Positions 33,151 through 44,718 are shown, counted from the first letter of the stretch. The stretch: 64,000 nt of DNA from Gigaspora rosea (GCA_003550325.1 QKWP01000688.1:151537-215536); one strand, 5' to 3'. Translations and numbers: made by a program. Notes: generated by a model not told the origin, from the sequence alone.

Positions 33151-33422
33151 TCCTGTTAACAATGGTGGAAACGGTCATGATGGTGCTGCGCCAAATAATG
33201 CTCACACTTTTTTGAACCTTCATGCAGATGACCGGATGTTCATGGCAGGAGAAGAAAACGAACGGCCTAGCCAATCTACCTGGCTCAAAAGATGACAGAC
33301 TGCAGAAGGTTCGGTTCAAGAAGGCAAAGAGGAAACTGCGTGCCCAATCGAGACAGTGATGAACCCTCCATCCCAGACCAAGACCAATCGGGCTCTGATC
33401 GTCTGAAAAAAGAAAATGCTCG

Positions 33423-33975
33423 ATGATTCTTTGCAAATATCGGCCCTTGTACCCCTACTCAATTGTGGCCAATATTCGAGACAAAATGGCCAATATCACC
33501 TTCGGACAATTACTTCAATCGGTTCCTGCGATGTACACACAATTGGTTCAAGGGCTTCAGAAGAAAGTTACCACTAAGAGGAAGTCCCGGACTTTTGTCA
33601 ATCTACAACCAACCCCTACCTTTACAGCCCTGTACTGTGATGCAGTTGTTTATAACAAAATTATTCTACTCATAGTGGATAGTGGTTCTTCCGAGAGTGT
33701 TGTCTCTTCTCATTTATTAAGTGAACTAGGTGTTAAAGTTGAAAGGCCTTCTACTGTCAATATGGTTAATGTTCATGGTCAGAGCAAACGTGCTATTGGA
33801 GAAATTTCTAATTTTCTTTTTTTCATGGGAGGAGTAAGGTTTCTGATTGATGTTGTCGTCATGGACGCTTTGTCATATCAAGCCATAGTTGGAAATAATT
33901 AGTTATCCAAAGTCCAGGCAAAAATAGATTATAATGCTTCCGAAATGGCTCTACATTGGGAGAACGAAGAAATTA
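33423..33975 (+). pseudogene. G2 aspartic protease region
   Basis: The frame includes IVDSGSSESVVSSHLLSELG; DSG is the active-site triplet of a retropepsin. A GEISNFLFFMGGVRFLIDVV stretch and AIVGNN follow, then TAG (33900-33902) before LSKVQAKIDY. In gypsy elements this reads GNDWL, so both GAT to AAT and TGG to TAG appear as G-to-A changes. Confidence 0.7.
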
Positions 33976-34078
33976 TAGTTCTGGTTGAATTTCGCCAAAT
34001 ACAGCATAACCCAATACAAGAAAACCACAACCCAAAAACTAGAAATGAAAAGGAGGAAGATGATGGAGATGAATACGA

Positions 34079-34480
34079 ATAGAAGAAGAAGAGGAAGTTA
34101 AGGATGAGTACGAAGAAGAAGAGTTAGAAGAACGGCTGTACGGATTTTTAGAAGAAGAAGACTTTTCTTACTTTTATAACCCTTCGGATTTCACTTTAAA
34201 TTCTGATGAACAAATTCTTTCTGATGATCCCAACGATACTCCTATCGACCCCCCTGAACTTCCACCCGATTATTATGATGACTCGAATGAAGAAGATGCT
34301 ATTTCTCTATATAATATTGCACCTGAAGGACGAGGTGTTCACGAAGCCTGGTGGGAAATGAACAGTGACGATGACTATCAAAACAACAATGATAAGTACA
34401 TTTCTGAGGATGAGGAAGAAAGTTTCAAGGAGGGCCAAAAGTTTTTCTTTGATGAACATTTCGAGTCAACTCCAAAATAG
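34079..34480 (+). other. G2 acidic linker between protease and RT
   Basis: One open frame (about 130 codons) very rich in Glu/Asp/Tyr/Pro, e.g. EEEEVKDEYEEEELEERL and DDPNDTPIDPPELPPDYYDD, ending near TAG before the RT. A one-base shift at each end separates it from the flanking frames. This long acidic insert is unusual; function unknown. Confidence 0.5.
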
Positions 34481-35450
34481 ATATCAGACCAATTGAAGAA
34501 GAAGCTCGAGATGATGTGCATGAGCTTATTCTTGAACATAGAGACCTTTTTGCTTGGACTCCACAGGATTTAGGAAGGACTAGTTTAGTCACGCATAAAA
34601 TTTTTACTGCTGAAGCCCCTCCGGTTAAACAAAAGGCATATCGGACCTTACCGATGGAAAAAGATTTTTTGGAAAATGAAATTGCCGATATGCTGGTGGG
34701 CAACATCATCTGACCTTCGTCTAGCCCTTGGTCTTCCTCTGTGGTACTGGTTAAACAAAAAGATAAAATTCGATTCTGCATCGACTATAGGAAGTTTAAC
34801 GCAGTAACCAAAAAAGATAATTATCCTCTGCCGATTATCAATGACCTTCTCGATACTTTCAAAAATTCTTCATGGTACACATCCCTGGACTTAGCCTGTG
34901 GATACTGGCAGATAGAGATGGATCCTAAGGACCGAGAAAAGACAGCCTTCATCTGTCACTTAGGGACCTTTGAGTTTAAAGTTATGCCTTTTGGTTTGAC
35001 AAATGCTCCGGCCACGTTCTAACGTTTGATGGATCAAATTTTTCAAGGTATCAACAAGAAATTTGTCGTTATATATCTTGATAATATTAATATCTTTTCA
35101 TCAAGTCTTGATGAGCACCTTTAGCACTTGAAGGAAGTTTTTAGATATCTTAATGAAGCTGGTTTAAAATTAAATCCCCGTAAGTGTCACTTTGCAAAAA
35201 GGGAACTTAAGTTTCTTGAGTATATTGTTAGTGCCCAAGGAATTTCAACTGACCCTAAGAAAGTTGAGGTGGTCCGAAATTTTTCCGTCCCTACGACTCT
35301 CCAGCAACTCCGTGGATTTTTGGGTTTTGCTTCCTACTACTGTAGATTTATTGAGGATTTTTCAAAACTTGCTGCCCCTCTTAACCTTCTTCAGAAGAAA
35401 GGAGGAAATTATATTTGGACTCCATTACAACAAGAAGCCTTCAATTATTG
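34480..35450 (+). pseudogene. G2 reverse transcriptase, broken
   Basis: RVT_1 landmarks in order: ELILEHRDLFAWTPQDLG, VVLVKQKDKIRFCIDYRKFN, SLDLACGYWQIEM (first catalytic Asp intact), MPFGLTNAPATF, then VIYLDNI where YLDD is expected (35074-35085; the second Asp is Asn by G to A), and FLGFASYYCRFIEDFSKLA. Stops at 34711 (CGA to TGA), 35020 (CAA to TAA) and 35122 (CAG to TAG). Inactive as written. Confidence 0.8.
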
Positions 35451-35880
35451 AAAGAAAAACTTATCTCCGCTCCTGTACTTGCTTATCCAAATTTCGATCA
35501 AGAATTTTTGTTGTTTACCGATGCTTTGGGAATTGCTCTCTGTGCCAAAAGGATGCCCAATGTAGAGAGAAAGTTATTTCGTATGCCAGTCGAACCTTAA
35601 TATCAGCAGAAAAGAATTATTCGGTCACGGAAAAAGAATGTTTAGCCGTTGTATGGGCAGTGACTTATTTCCGTCAGTACCTCCATGGCACCCGATTCAC
35701 CTTGATTACTGACTATTCGGCCCTCAAATTTTTGATTAATCGAAAACTTCCTCGAGGATGTGTGGCACATTGGATTTTATCCTTACAAGAATTTGACTTT
35801 ATTATTAAACACTGAGCCGGTAGACAACACACCAACTCCGATTCCTTATCTCGAATTTCTGAACTATCCGATATTCATTC
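35450..35880 (+). pseudogene. G2 RNase H (RT_RNaseH type), broken
   Basis: FDQEFLLFTDAL in one frame and, after a shift, ISYASRTLISAEKNYSVTEK, ECLAVVWAV and FTLITDYSALKFLINRKL in the next; TGA at 35813 (CGA to TGA) precedes AGRQHTNSDSLSRI. These are the conserved DASxxGIGAVL/SR.L...E.NY..TE/TDH.AL blocks of gypsy RNase H. Confidence 0.75.
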
Positions 35881-36013
35881 CAACTTGTTTTTCTGACTAT
35901 CTGTTACCTACTCCCTTTTTCATTATCAACTATTAGTATTTCTTTTATTTTTCATTTTTTCTACCATTTTTATTTTTTGTTATATTTTATTGTCTCAATG
36001 ATACAACATCACA

Positions 36014-37315
36014 ATGGATCCCGAAGTCTACAAAACATTTTTTGATTATCTTACTAACCCAACTACTGTGAAACTTCAAAAACAAAAGCATTTAATTAAC
36101 CAAACAAGACATTATATCGTTACTAACAATCTACTGTTTAAAAGATCGCAACAACCCCCTCACTGACTTCTTCGAGTACTGTTACCTAATGAAGTCCCTG
36201 CTATTCTTTTTAGTATGCACTCGGACCCTTTGTCCGGACATTATAATTTTTATTCTACCCTCCAGCGAATTTCTCAGAGATTCTTTTGGCTGCAAATGGG
36301 AGAAGATATTAAAGAGTATGTAAGGTCCTGTGATGTTTGCCAATGAAGAGAAAACCCCCCGAACACATGAACCCCTTTATCCAATCAAGATTGGTCACCC
36401 CTTCGACCGTATAGGGATTGACATTGTTGGACCCTTAGTTCCTACCAAATCTGGAAAGAAATACATCATTGTTGCCACTAAATATCTCACCAAATGGCCC
36501 GAAGTATGTGCCCTATCGGAAGCTACTGCCTCAGCTGTCGTCACTTTTTTAATTGAAGACATTATTTGCCGGCACGGCAGCCCAAGGGAACTCTTGACAA
36601 ACCAAAGAAAACATTTTGCCAGCAAATTGGTCGATCATATCTGCAACCAACTTCAATTCCAGTATAGGTATTCAACTGCATATCACCCTCAGACTAATGG
36701 CGTGGTCGAGCGATTCAATTGGACCCTTTGTGAAGTCTTGTCCAAGTGTACCATCCAATTTCATTTTGATTGGGATCAAATTATTGCCCCGCTTTATTCG
36801 CCTATCGGACCACCTGACATGCTGTGACGGGTTACGAGCCCTTCTATTTACTCTACGGAAGAGACACTATTCTCCCAGAGAAGTCACTAACTTAAAACTA
36901 CCACATCCTTCAACCGAAAGAGACTTGCAATCCAACATTCTTAAAAGAGTTGCCGTATTATTAGGAGATATACCGGAAATTCAAAGAAAAGCACAGGAAA
37001 GGACTGAAAAGGCTCAGTTACGCCAAAGAAGCACCACGACCAAAAATATACCATTGAAAGTTATACTATAGGAAATCAAGTCCTTCGTTATAAATCGTTT
37101 TTAGAAGGGATCCATAAGGATAAATTGAAAGAAAAATAGTAGGGACCTTTTTACATCTATGACACTCTTGGTAATAGTGTTTATAAACTTAGGACCATGG
37201 ATGATAAGGTGCTGAAACAGAAGTACCATAGTAATCGTTTGAAGTTATATCATCCACAAACGAACCAGACTGATAGTAGTTCGGACCTTTACATCTCGCA
37301 GGAGCTTGATAATTA
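36014..37315 (+). pseudogene. G2 integrase, broken
   Basis: The zinc-binding region is readable as LPNEVPAILFSMHSDPLSGH ... CDVC. The core frame 36330-36827 has IGIDIVGPLVP (Asp), LLTNQRKHF where LLTDQ/RGKHF is expected (36600-36602, Asp to Asn), and HPQTNGVVERFN (Glu intact). The C-terminal part (about 36840-37315) continues in shifted frames and stops with TAA at 37313, just before the polypurine tract. Confidence 0.75.
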
Positions 37316-37327
37316 AGCAAGGGAGTT
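37316..37327 (+). promoter_or_regulatory. G2 polypurine tract
   Basis: GCAAGGGAGTT immediately before the 3' LTR start TGTTACACTAG. Confidence 0.6.
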
Positions 37328-38000
37328 TGTTACACTAGAAAAATTAAAAATTTTTTTTCTGATAGCCCTATCGGTATCCCATGATCAAATTATGTTGATC
37401 ACTCTGAACTCTTAAACCGTAAACCCCAATCATCAATTTAATCGATGCCCGATTGACATACGAATATTCTTTTCTATTTCTTTATTTGTTACTATATACA
37501 TATTTCTTTTATTTCCTATTTTGTTATACGTATACATATCATTTCTTATTACCTTATTGGGACATCATACTAAAGATTGGATCGAAGTTTATTATAGATA
37601 CAATAATCGATCAGAAGTTGGATCGACTGTCATTATCTGGCCTCTGTTTACACCAATGCGCTTGAATAAGAAGTCTTCCGTACGTGTCTCATGGCAACAC
37701 TTGATTATTTAGCCTATCTCAGATGCCCCGAGGCATTCAAATATTTTCAGGAATTTGCCGATATGTTTCAAATTTTTATTTTCGCAGACGGAACTTTTAA
37801 ATAAGGCAAAGGCGTGATTGAAACTAATGTGATTAATGAATGGATTGGTGTTGAAAAGAATCGAATGATTCTAAAAATAAGTTGACCGTGGATAAAAGTT
37901 TTCTTGAATAGACTACTGTAATTAATTTATGTATCTAGAAACATGTATTTAAAGGCTCGGATTCTGCCTTCAATAAAGACTTCAGACTTCGATCTGATCC

Positions 38001-38336
38001 NNNNNNNNNNNNNNNNNNNNNNNNNNNNNNNNNNNNNNNNNNNNNNNNNNNNNNNNNNNNNNNNNNNNNNNNNNNNNNNNNNNNNNNNNNNNNNNNNNNN
38101 NNNNNNNNNNNNNNNNNNNNNNNNNNNNNNNNNNNNNNNNNNNNNNNNNNNNNNNNNNNNNNNNNNNNNNNNNNNNNNNNNNNNNNNNNNNNNNNNNNNN
38201 NNNNNNNNNNNNNNNNNNNNNNNNNNNNNNNNNNNNNNNNNNNNNNNNNNNNNNNNNNNNNNNNNNNNNNNNNNNNNNNNNNNNNNNNNNNNNNNNNNNN
38301 NNNNNNNNNNNNNNNNNNNNNNNNNNNNNNNNNNNN
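38001..38336. other. Assembly gap (336 N)
   Basis: Run of N inside the G2 3' LTR. Frames reading through it are artefacts. Confidence 0.99.
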
Positions 38337-39150
38337 ATTGCCTATTTAAACCCTCTGGTCCAAGCTTCGCATGTCAATCCTACTTGTGATTACCAGTACA
38401 GCCCTCCGATACATTAGTCAGTCGAAGACAGTCCCGAATGCTACCTACATCCCTTTAGGACTAATTTATCCTCAGGGTAAACTTGGTAGAGCAGTCCCTG
38501 TCCCACACAGGTATTACCTACACTTCAGTAACTTACGCACTCACCGAGGCAAGCAACTTGCAGTCAGGGGATACCCAACCACTACCATTACCTACTTCTG
38601 CCCTTATAAGGTTCGCTCCAACCCCGGTACCCACCATCACTTTCCTACCGGTCCTTCACTGTTTTCCCAGACTTCCAATCCAGTTGGCCCGGAAGGGTTT
38701 ATCTACCCGGCATTAGGTGCCATTATGGTTTTTCTCTCCTTGGTCCCCAATTCCTCAACATGGATCCTTTTCCTCCGGTGCAACTCCGGCAGCCAGGTTG
38801 GTAGACCTTATCCCTAAGGACAACGTCTGGTTCCCCGGTTTCGGTCCAATATTCTAGTTTTGGTTAGCACCGTCGAAGATCAGAGCTACCTCCTTACTCA
38901 GGACTTGCCAAATGGGTTTCTGTTTCTCCGGTTCCTTGGATTTGTCTATGTCACGAGACACAACTTCGCCCGAAAGCTCCCATTCAAGATGGTAACCAAG
39001 GACTACAGGTGATGTACCCAACTAATTGACAAGAAACAGTTACCAGAACACAGGTCTATTTTTTCAAAAGCATCGCCAGTGGGATTTGAACTCAAGACCT
39101 GCCACTTGGGGGGTGACAACTTACCAACTTCCCTAAGTCGCCACACCCTC
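38337..39150. other. GC-richer block of unknown origin inside the 3' LTR, tRNA-like end
   Basis: About 50% GC by eye, against about 30% around it; stops in all frames apart from a 148-codon frame (38371-38817) with Pro/Ser/Thr-rich composition and no recognisable motif. The last part, read on the minus strand (about 39148 to 39071), has TGGCGACTTAGGGAAGTTGG followed about 45 bases later by GAGTTCAAATCCCAC, close to tRNA A-box and B-box promoter elements, but the stems pair poorly. It could be a tRNA-derived SINE in minus orientation, or foreign/misjoined sequence next to the gap. Confidence 0.4.
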
Positions 39151-39538
39151 TACGCTGTTGTTTTGTTAATTGTTTTATTAGTTATTTTATTTATTGTTTG
39201 ATTATTTTGACACTGCTGCTGATACACATATCGATAAGCCGATATTTGATTGTTTTATTGATAATACGTTTAAAACTATAGATAGATTTATTTCACTGCC
39301 GTATTGTTTAATTGTTCTGCTGATTAACGATTGATATCGTTAGATAACCCCTTTGTTTATTATATACTGATTCATTCTTTATTCTCACCTTATACCCGAT
39401 TCAACTCCTTTTACACCAAAGTACTCTAACTCCTTCATAATTCTCTCTCCTGATTTCTCTGCTGTTAACTTGTAAATATCGTTCACTATCCTGATAGCTC
39501 TACTAGCGGGTCTGATATCTCCTAACTAGATAGTAACA

Positions 39539-40285
39539 CAAGGTTAATTTTCTGCTTAGTCCCATGTCTACATCAAGTTCCTTTTGAATTTTTCTTCATA
39601 GAAGTTCTTGTTGTGCCACATTTAACAACTATTCACGAAGTATAACGAGCTGTTTAGGCTCGTTGGTAATTAGTTTATAATTAAAGAAGTGATAGAGATA
39701 GATGGGTTCCTCAAGGTCCAACTTAGTAAGAGTATAGTGGCCTTCTAGTTTCTTGTGTTTGTACACAAATTAGATGTCACTGTAGTAGATGGTCCTGCCC
39801 TTATACCGGAGGTCCTTGCTGTGTCTCGTGTTGATTCTAGAGAATTCTAACTTTCCTTTTCTTTTTATTTTCAGCTTCCTCAACTCATTTTCCTCCTTTT
39901 TTAACCCTTTTGTTGATTTTTCTAGGTTGGTTGTTACTGCGTTCAACTTTACTTCGCCTTCTGAATCATGTAATCAAGACAATGCGTCGGCATTGTTATA
40001 TTTTTTACCAACCCTATGGACGATAGTAAAATTGTAAGACTCCAGACATAGTATCCATCTGGCCCATCTACCCTTTAATTCTGTGGTTCTAAGCCATTTG
40101 AGGGCAGAGTGGTCGGTTACTAGGTAAAAGTGGGTGGTGCCTAGGTATTGGTAGAAATGTTCGATGGCCCACACTATGGCCAGGCATTCCAATTCGGTTA
40201 CGTGGTAATTTTTCTCTGCCTCTGTGAGGCTTCTACTAGCATATACTACTGCATATTCCTTTTTGTCATCGGTTACTTGAGCCAA
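39539..40285 (-). pseudogene. G1 RNase H and following pol segment
   Basis: Minus-strand frame 39974-40285: YAVVYASRSLTEAEKNYHVT, ELECLAIVWAIEHFYQYL, LVTDHSALKWL, FTIVHRVGKKYNNADALS, typical RT_RNaseH; TGA at 39974-39976 replaces the expected Arg codon after ADALS. The reading then continues to the G2 insertion point with a Lys/Glu-rich stretch (STKGLKKEENELRKLKIKRK). Confidence 0.75.
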
Positions 40286-40289
40286 GACA

Positions 40290-42118
40290 GCACCTAACCC
40301 AGTACCCGAAGCGTCGGTGTGTAGGTGGAAAGGCCTTGAGAAATCGGGTAACAGAGGACCAGTGCCGTAATTAGTTTATTTTTTAAAGTATTGAATGCCT
40401 CAAGTTGGACCCCTTTCCATTCATAAACTTGATTTTTTTTAATAAATTATGTAGGGGCCAGGCCAGTTTCGAAAAGTCCTTGATGAACCTGCAGTAGTAC
40501 GAGGCAAGACCCAAGAACCCCCTCAGTTGGCGTAGATTTGTGGGTACGGAGAAGTCTTTGACCTTTATTAATTTATCTTCGTCTAGTAAGATGCCTTCTC
40601 TTGTTACTTTATGTCCAAGAAACTTTATTTCCTGCAGAAAAAAATAACACTTTTCCTTGTTTAATTAATTTTAGGTTTGCCTTTTCTAAAGTGGTAAAAA
40701 TGACCTTCAGGTGGTGCATGTGCTGTCAAATATCTTGGAGTAGATGGTGATGTCATCGAGGTACACCACTACAAACTTTCCTTTGTAGTCTCCTAGGACT
40801 TTGTCCATAAGTCTTTGAAAGGTTGCGGGGTAATACATAAACCAAATAGCATCACGTTGAACTTGTAGGTCCCGAATTTGGTTATAAACGTCATTTTCTT
40901 CTTATCTTCTTCCCTCATAGCAACCTGCCAGTAACCGCTGGCCAGGTCCAAGCTGGAAAACTACTGGGCACCTTGGAAAGCCTCAAGAACTTCTTCTATT
41001 AATGGTAATAGGTAAACGTCTCTTTCTGTTATGCTATTTAGCTTTCTATAATCAATGCATATTCGCTTCTTTCTATTTTTCTTGGGGACTATAACGACAG
41101 GTGAGGCCCAGGGGCTTTTGCATTTTCTTATAACTCCTTTTTCTTCCATAGCAGTGATTACCCTGTATAAGAAATCTTGCTTGTTTCTGGATGTACAATA
41201 ATATGTTTGGTATACTAGTTTGGCCGTGCCAGTATCGATTTCATAGTGCGTCAAATTAGTGCACCCGAGTCCTAAGGTTTGACCCTCTTCTGCAATATTA
41301 TCTGCAAAAGTGGTCTTGTTGTTTTCTAATAGAGCGTCTACAACCATTCTTTCTTCCTTATTTAGACGGTTAAAAGGATCCAGGTCATTTGAATTCAAAG
41401 GATCGATCTCGGTTAGGTACACCGCCGGGTTGTCTTCTTTGTAGAACTTCTCTGGGCCCCCTTCAACTACGTCCATTTCATATTCTTCAGAGTAGTATAT
41501 TTCACATTTTTGCAGTTCTTTTCCCTCCTCATATTCAAGTTCTTCTAGTAGATCTTCTATACTATCTGAATCTTCACCGTCTTCGGTCAATAGCAGCTGA
41601 TCATCCAAGTAGGTGGTTGAAATTGCTGTTTCTATTCCTCTGTACTTTACTTTCAGGATTCGAGTATTGAAATTCCACCGAGCTTGGACCATTTTGAACC
41701 AATCAGCCCCTAAAAGGAGGGTTTCTTCTGAGGATTCGATCACTTGGAGTGGTATGGGTATAAGTATATCCTTTACTGCTAATTTAACCTCATTAATTTG
41801 CCCTAACGCCCTTTTCTTTTGACCATTTGCTATAACTACCACCACTTTTGAGGGGGCGTCAATGTGGAGGCCCAATTTTTTTCTTAATTTATTTGTGATA
41901 ATGCTTACGACTGCTCTGGAATCAAGGATTGCTATGATGGGGTTCCTTTTTATCCTTACATGATATCTAGCAGCGGTGGTCCTACCCGATCCGAAGTCGT
42001 TTATATTAGTCACGTGGTTGACGTTGGTAATTTCGGTCGGTGCCAGTTTTTGACGTAAATATTTTAGCAAGGTTTCTCCTTTGGTTTGGGTAGTGCAGCA
42101 TTTGTGCAATGGTTGCAC
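40290..42118 (-). pseudogene. G1 protease and reverse transcriptase, broken
   Basis: Open frame 42118-40961 (385 codons). Protease: AILDSRAVVSIIT at 41905-41930, where DSG has become DSR (GGA to AGA), then LLGADWF. RT: MEEKGVIRKCKSPWASPVVI, KKRICIDYRKLNSI, and TAG at 40961-40963 where Trp is expected (TGG to TAG). Beyond the stop the first Asp block FSSLDLASGYWQV and, after shifts, VVVYLDDI (intact YLDD near 40770) and QLRGFLGLASYYCRFIKDFS are readable down to about 40490. The N-terminal half carries a long acidic region (EDLLEELEYEEGKELQK). Confidence 0.78.
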
Positions 42119-43295
42119 TAGATTGCATTTTTAAAATATCCTCAGCTACATTATATGGTTCCACTTGGTCAATAACTAATGGTTGTCTTCTTGACCTTTG
42201 TTTCTTAGTATTAGGTGGTTTAACGGTTCCTTCTACTTGCATAGGTCCAGCACCAGTACGACTCCTTAGATTAAATTTCTTTACGGGCTTCGACTGTCCT
42301 AGTTTATGGGCATGGTGGTCTTTGTTATACAGTTTAGGACGAACTTTGATTCTAGCAAATACTTGTTCTTCATCTGACGAGTAGGTATAATCGTTTATTC
42401 AGACCATGTTTACCCTCCTATTTTCAGGATTATTCCTAAGTTTATTCTGGTTATTCCTTTCAGACATACAGTTGCGTGCCAAGTGTCCATGTTCACCACA
42501 GCTATAACACCTACACGCCTCTGGACCTTCAATACGAGGCCTAGTGTTTGAGGTTCCTTGTGCAGCGAGTGCGGAGGTAAGGAACGCATAATTTAGAGAC
42601 ATTTGTTGCATTTTTCGTGTTAACTGATTTATATTATTCTCTATCTTCTTTTCCGGAGTTTTTCCTCTATCTACCTTGTTTTTTCCATAATATTTTCCTG
42701 CTCCAACTTGCTCAGCTATTTCAGTAGCTTCTTCTAGGTTCTGAGGGTCCTTCATTGCAGTGTACATGACAATCTCCTGTCTATGCTCTGATAAGAATAG
42801 ACGTACGACATAATCATCAGGTAATTTGTCTCCTGGGTCTACCTTTTTCTTAAGGCGTTTGAATTTCGTGATATATTCAGGTACATGTTCATCCTTTCTT
42901 TGTTCAATATTATGTAATTCGTTATACCATTTGTTTTTCTTCTCTAAGGTTCCAAACCGTTTGTTGAATAAGGTTATAAAGGAAGTATCTTTGACGTCGG
43001 ACCAGCTAGTGATGGTACTCTTGATATTCTTATACCAATAAGCAGCAGCTCCAAACAGATATCCCGAGGCAATTTTGATTTTCCTTCTATTTTCCCAGTT
43101 GTTGGCCAAGGATGCTTTTTCAAACATTTCAATCCATTTAGTGGGGTCTTCCTCTTCCTTGCCGTAAAATGGCTCTACCTTAATGATATTTAATTCCTTT
43201 ACGCTATGGGCGGCACCTCATTTAAATTCATCAGCAACTTTTTTAAATCCGTCGGCTACTTGTTTTAGGAGTTGTCTAAGTTGCGTGGAATCCAT
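42006..43295 (-). pseudogene. G1 gag
   Basis: ATG at 43295. TGA at codon 26 (43218-43220, probably from CGA), then a clean frame through the Retrotrans_gag-like region (ASGYLFGAAAYWYKNI, VPEYITKFKRLKKKV) and the CCHC knuckle CYSCGEHGHLARNC to TGA at 42399. The same frame continues without other breaks to 42006, past the TGA, so the original gag probably ran on toward the protease, which is reached by a +1 shift near 42060. Confidence 0.78.
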
Positions 43296-43492
43296 ACTCA
43301 GATCTTATGATACGTATAATTCTTCTATTTTGTTCTTCCTTTTCTTAATCTTTCTTTTCTTAGTTTTTACGTTGATTTACACAGGATCAGTTATCGTGGC
43401 ACACATATAGTAGCTTGTCGAGCTCAACAGGAGCAATTTTTAAACTCACACAGAGTTATACCTTATAAATCCAATGTTGATTTTTGTTACGA

Positions 43493-43510
43493 ATCTCACA
43501 CTCACCACCA
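43493..43510 (-). promoter_or_regulatory. G1 primer-binding site candidate
   Basis: The minus strand reads TGGTGGTGAGTGTGAGAT two bases inside the 5' LTR; TGG matches the CCA end of a tRNA. The tRNA was not identified. Confidence 0.45.
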
Positions 43511-43512
43511 AT

Positions 43513-44011
43513 TTTTAACTGCGAAATACCTCCAGAAATCGAGGCTAACAGAGCAACTATCGACAGAGAGTCATGTGGACACAGAGACACCAACTGTGTA
43601 GTGGTTTATCGTAGTTGTTAGTAATACTTTTAGCGGAGGGTTTATGTATAGTGATTTGTTAATGTAAAGAGTGTGTGATGTAATTTGTAGAATCAATTAT
43701 ATATATAATAAAGTGTCTTTTATTGATAATAAGAGATATGATGGCAAACATGCCTACAAGGTGGAGCGAATATTGCCCGTATATATACATAAATGTGCAA
43801 TAGTAAAAAGATCTGGCACTTATGCCAGAACTGTCGGATCTATTACTTATGCCAGTTCTCCTTTATCAATTATTTATACCTGATCTATCATTTATGGCAG
43901 AAACGACTAATATGACAGAAATGGCAGATCTGCCATTTTGGGCGCAGCGACCTCGTGATTTAGTATAACCCGTGATTTACTAATTTACTGGGGCTCTTAT
44001 CAGGGGTAACA
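43513..44011 (-). repeat. G1 5' LTR
   Basis: Counterpart of 27295-27794. The terminal GTTAACA has decayed to GTTAAAA here; the other end TGTTACCCCTG is intact. Confidence 0.85.
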
Positions 44012-44644
44012 CCACTTATTTTATCTGAAATCGGTCGTCGAATCATTAATTCTGAAACCCCCATTATAAGTAAAACATATATATGTTCTAGATCATAATT
44101 CTATTCTTCTTTTAGTCATTATTAGAGATACATTACTATATATATTTCTACTTAACAGTTTAAGGATCAGCAAGCTATCATAGAATAATCCTATAAACAT
44201 TTCTTTTAAAATATATGATACAAACATGTTAAATTTTAATTTATTCTAAATACAGAAATAGTAATTCTACATTATTTTTTAGTTATCACAACTTTCGGTA
44301 CACCATAATAACCCAGCTACAATTATATCTGCTTACCCAACGATTTAACTCTATAACATTACACGTATTAATACGATGAATATTAAACTAATTATTATTA
44401 AAATGTCATACCACGTGGACAATATATATTATATATGAAATGTCTAAATCATATTTTTTTAACTCACAAATGTTCTCCCAGAATACACAATTATCACTCA
44501 GAATTCTTATTATTATGCAAGTGATTAAGCCTTGGGTAAGCAAAATAAGTACTATTTATAAGCCAAATAGTTCGATTAAGCTAAGTGATTTATTTGTTAT
44601 AAAGAAAAAGAAAAATAAATTCGCTTCTGGATGTTAAATCACAT

Positions 44645-44718
44645 CTGGCTTTGAATTTAATGCGTTCGCCACCTGAGACCCTTCGTGGTCCAGGTTAGCA
44701 CATTAAATTCAAAGCCAG
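44645..44718. repeat. Perfect 18-bp inverted repeat (hairpin)
   Basis: CTGGCTTTGAATTTAATG and CATTAAATTCAAAGCCAG, 38-base loop containing ACCTGAGACC / GGTCCAGGT. Outer flanks do not continue the pairing. It could be a structured RNA or a small MITE. Confidence 0.5.

Larger units (their letters stand above)
30376..39538 (+). mobile_element. Ty3/gypsy element G2 (plus strand), nested in G1
   Basis: 5' LTR 30376-31544, primer-binding-like site, gag, protease, RT, RNase H, integrase and polypurine tract, then a 3' LTR (37328-39538) interrupted by a gap and a GC-richer block. Flanking pentamers TCCAG (left) and CAAGG (right) do not match, so no target duplication can be shown. All ORFs are broken, mainly by transitions. 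Confidence 0.8.
37328..39538 (+). repeat. G2 3' LTR, interrupted
   Basis: 37328-38000 and 39151-39538 align with the 5' LTR. Between them lie 336 undetermined bases and 814 bp of unrelated sequence; about 105 bp of the 5' LTR (after CTGATCC) has no counterpart. Confidence 0.75.
27295..44011 (-). mobile_element. Ty3/gypsy element G1 (minus strand), split by element G2
   Basis: Two LTRs of about 500 bp in the same orientation (27295-27794 and 43513-44011), a polypurine tract next to the left LTR, gag next to the right LTR, and the order gag - protease - RT - RNase H - integrase on the minus strand define one element. Its interior is split between 30375 and 39539 by a plus-strand gypsy element. 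The borders of G1 give only a 4-of-5 possible target duplication (ACCAT/ACCAC). All domains except the integrase core and the small 3' ORF are broken. Confidence 0.8.

Noticed and set aside
38371-38817. 148-codon frame in the GC-rich block
   Set aside because: No recognisable domain, Pro/Ser/Thr-rich reading, overlapping another frame; long frames are expected by chance at this GC content.
39071-39148. Functional tRNA gene on the minus strand
   Set aside because: A-box and B-box words are present but acceptor and T stems pair poorly; at best a tRNA-derived SINE head.
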